This document shows positions 63,513-64,000 of a stretch of DNA of 64,000 bases, in pieces (position 1 is the first letter of the stretch; every line of letters starts with the position of its first letter). The translations under genes and the position numbers were made by a program. The DNA is from a virus. Location: the IMG/VR virus record IMGVR_UViG_3300046694_000148, positions 1-64,000 of that record, one strand, 5' to 3'. The notes beneath the pieces are model-generated. The model was not told where the DNA came from and searched no databases. It saw nothing but the letters and a program-made list of their open reading frames with translations.

Positions 63513-64000
63513 TAGCATCGAGCAGTTGGTTATCGCGTGCGCTGAAATGCTGCGCCCGCCCGAGCGCACCACCGTGGCCGAAGCCGCCGCGAAGTACCGT
63601 GTCGTGAATTCGCCTGGCGCATACGTCGGCCCCTGGTACAACTCGACGACGCCGTACATGGTCGAGCCGCAAAACGTCTTCGCGTCCACGACTTACAACG
63701 GCATGATCTTCGTCGGCCCGGCGCAGTCGGCGAAGACGGACGCCCTGGTGGTGAACTGCACGCTGTACTCGATCAAGATCGACCCGATGGACATGATGAT
63801 CGTGTGCCCGACCAACACGGCGGCGCGCGACTTCTCGATGCGTCGTATCGACCGCCTGAACCGCTATTCGCCAGCGGTCGGAAAAATGCTGCTGCCGGGC
63901 GCGGACAACGACAACAAGTTCGACAAGCTCTATAACACCGGAATGATGCTCAGCCTGTCCTGGCCGACGCCGACCGAACTGGCAGGTAAGCCAATCGGCC
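63502..64000 (+). CDS. Terminase large subunit, 5' part (GpA-like)
   Basis: The frame opens at ATG 63502, overlapping the small subunit by 11 bases, and is open to the window edge (166 residues seen). Y-M-V-E-P-Q-N-V-F then V-G-P-A-Q-S-A-K-T-D (about 71-80) form the adenine-binding region and a Walker-A-like loop with Lys78, typical of GpA terminases (G-A-Q-x-G-K-T in many). V-C-P-T-N-T-A-A-R-D-F-S-M-R-R-I-D-R-L follows as in this family. The nuclease part lies beyond the window. Confidence 0.88.
   Translation, partial: MNFNSIEQLVIACAEMLRPPERTTVAEAAAKYRVVNSPGAYVGPWYNSTTPYMVEPQNVFASTTYNGMIFVGPAQSAKTDALVVNCTLYSIKIDPMDMMIVCPTNTAARDFSMRRIDRLNRYSPAVGKMLLPGADNDNKFDKLYNTGMMLSLSWPTPTELAGKPIG

Noticed and set aside
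1-64000. Search for tRNA genes, integrase, transposase and insertion sequences
   Set aside because: Reading the gaps by eye gave no cloverleaf, no tyrosine or serine recombinase and no transposase motif; a tRNA scan would be needed to exclude degenerate tRNAs.

Overview
The window is a GC-rich, densely packed tailed-phage genome with a lambda-like siphovirus morphogenesis module. GC content, codon choice, TTGACA/TATAAT-type promoters and protein families such as Phage_BR0599/DUF2163, DUF2800, DUF2815, DUF4031 and DUF6283 suggest a proteobacterial host, most simply a Burkholderia/Ralstonia-like betaproteobacterium; host identity is inference. I see no integrase, transposase, CRISPR array, rRNA or tRNA. 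The window opens at the prohead protease and closes about 500 bases into the large terminase. If the genome is circular or circularly permuted, the missing piece would be the rest of the terminase plus portal and connector genes.

Layout. (1) 30-28993, plus strand, late structural genes: protease/scaffold, decoration protein, major capsid, neck and tail-completion proteins, tail tube, a frameshifted tail chaperone pair, a 1630-residue tape measure, tail tip, then a large set of fibre-like proteins (two long paralogues, a DUF2793 protein, four 'DGF' paralogues, one repeat protein). (2) 29066-30574, lysis: membrane protein, muramidase-like protein with a C-terminal membrane segment, overlapping i-spanin and o-spanin. 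(3) 30715-44338, minus strand, about 32 mostly small early genes, including an RdgC-like protein, an extended dUTPase, a cupin-like protein and several zinc-motif proteins. (4) 44415-44801, a non-coding divergent control region. (5) 44875-51110, plus strand, small early genes of unknown function. (6) 51111-52127, about 1 kb without a convincing gene, with repeats, a purine-pyrimidine alternating tract and an AT-rich pocket; a candidate origin. (7) 52128-55021, minus strand, prim-pol/SF3 helicase preceded by an HTH regulator. (8) 55114-63512, plus strand replication genes (DUF2800 nuclease, DUF2815 ssDNA-binding protein, family B DNA polymerase, VRR-NUC nuclease, SNF2-like helicase), leading into small and large terminase.

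How it fits together. Six early promoters share one architecture: TTGACA (TTGGCA in one), then a spacer that is itself an imperfect inverted repeat, then a TATAAT-like box. This suggests co-ordinated control by one DNA-binding protein. A second control point is the HTH gene at 54692-55021, whose -10 box lies inside an 18-bp inverted repeat. The most unusual protein-level signal is an acidic C-terminus ending in DDEL or a close variant. It occurs on about a dozen otherwise unrelated proteins, including the primase-helicase, SNF2 helicase, RdgC-like protein, ssDNA-binding protein, small terminase and several unknown early proteins.
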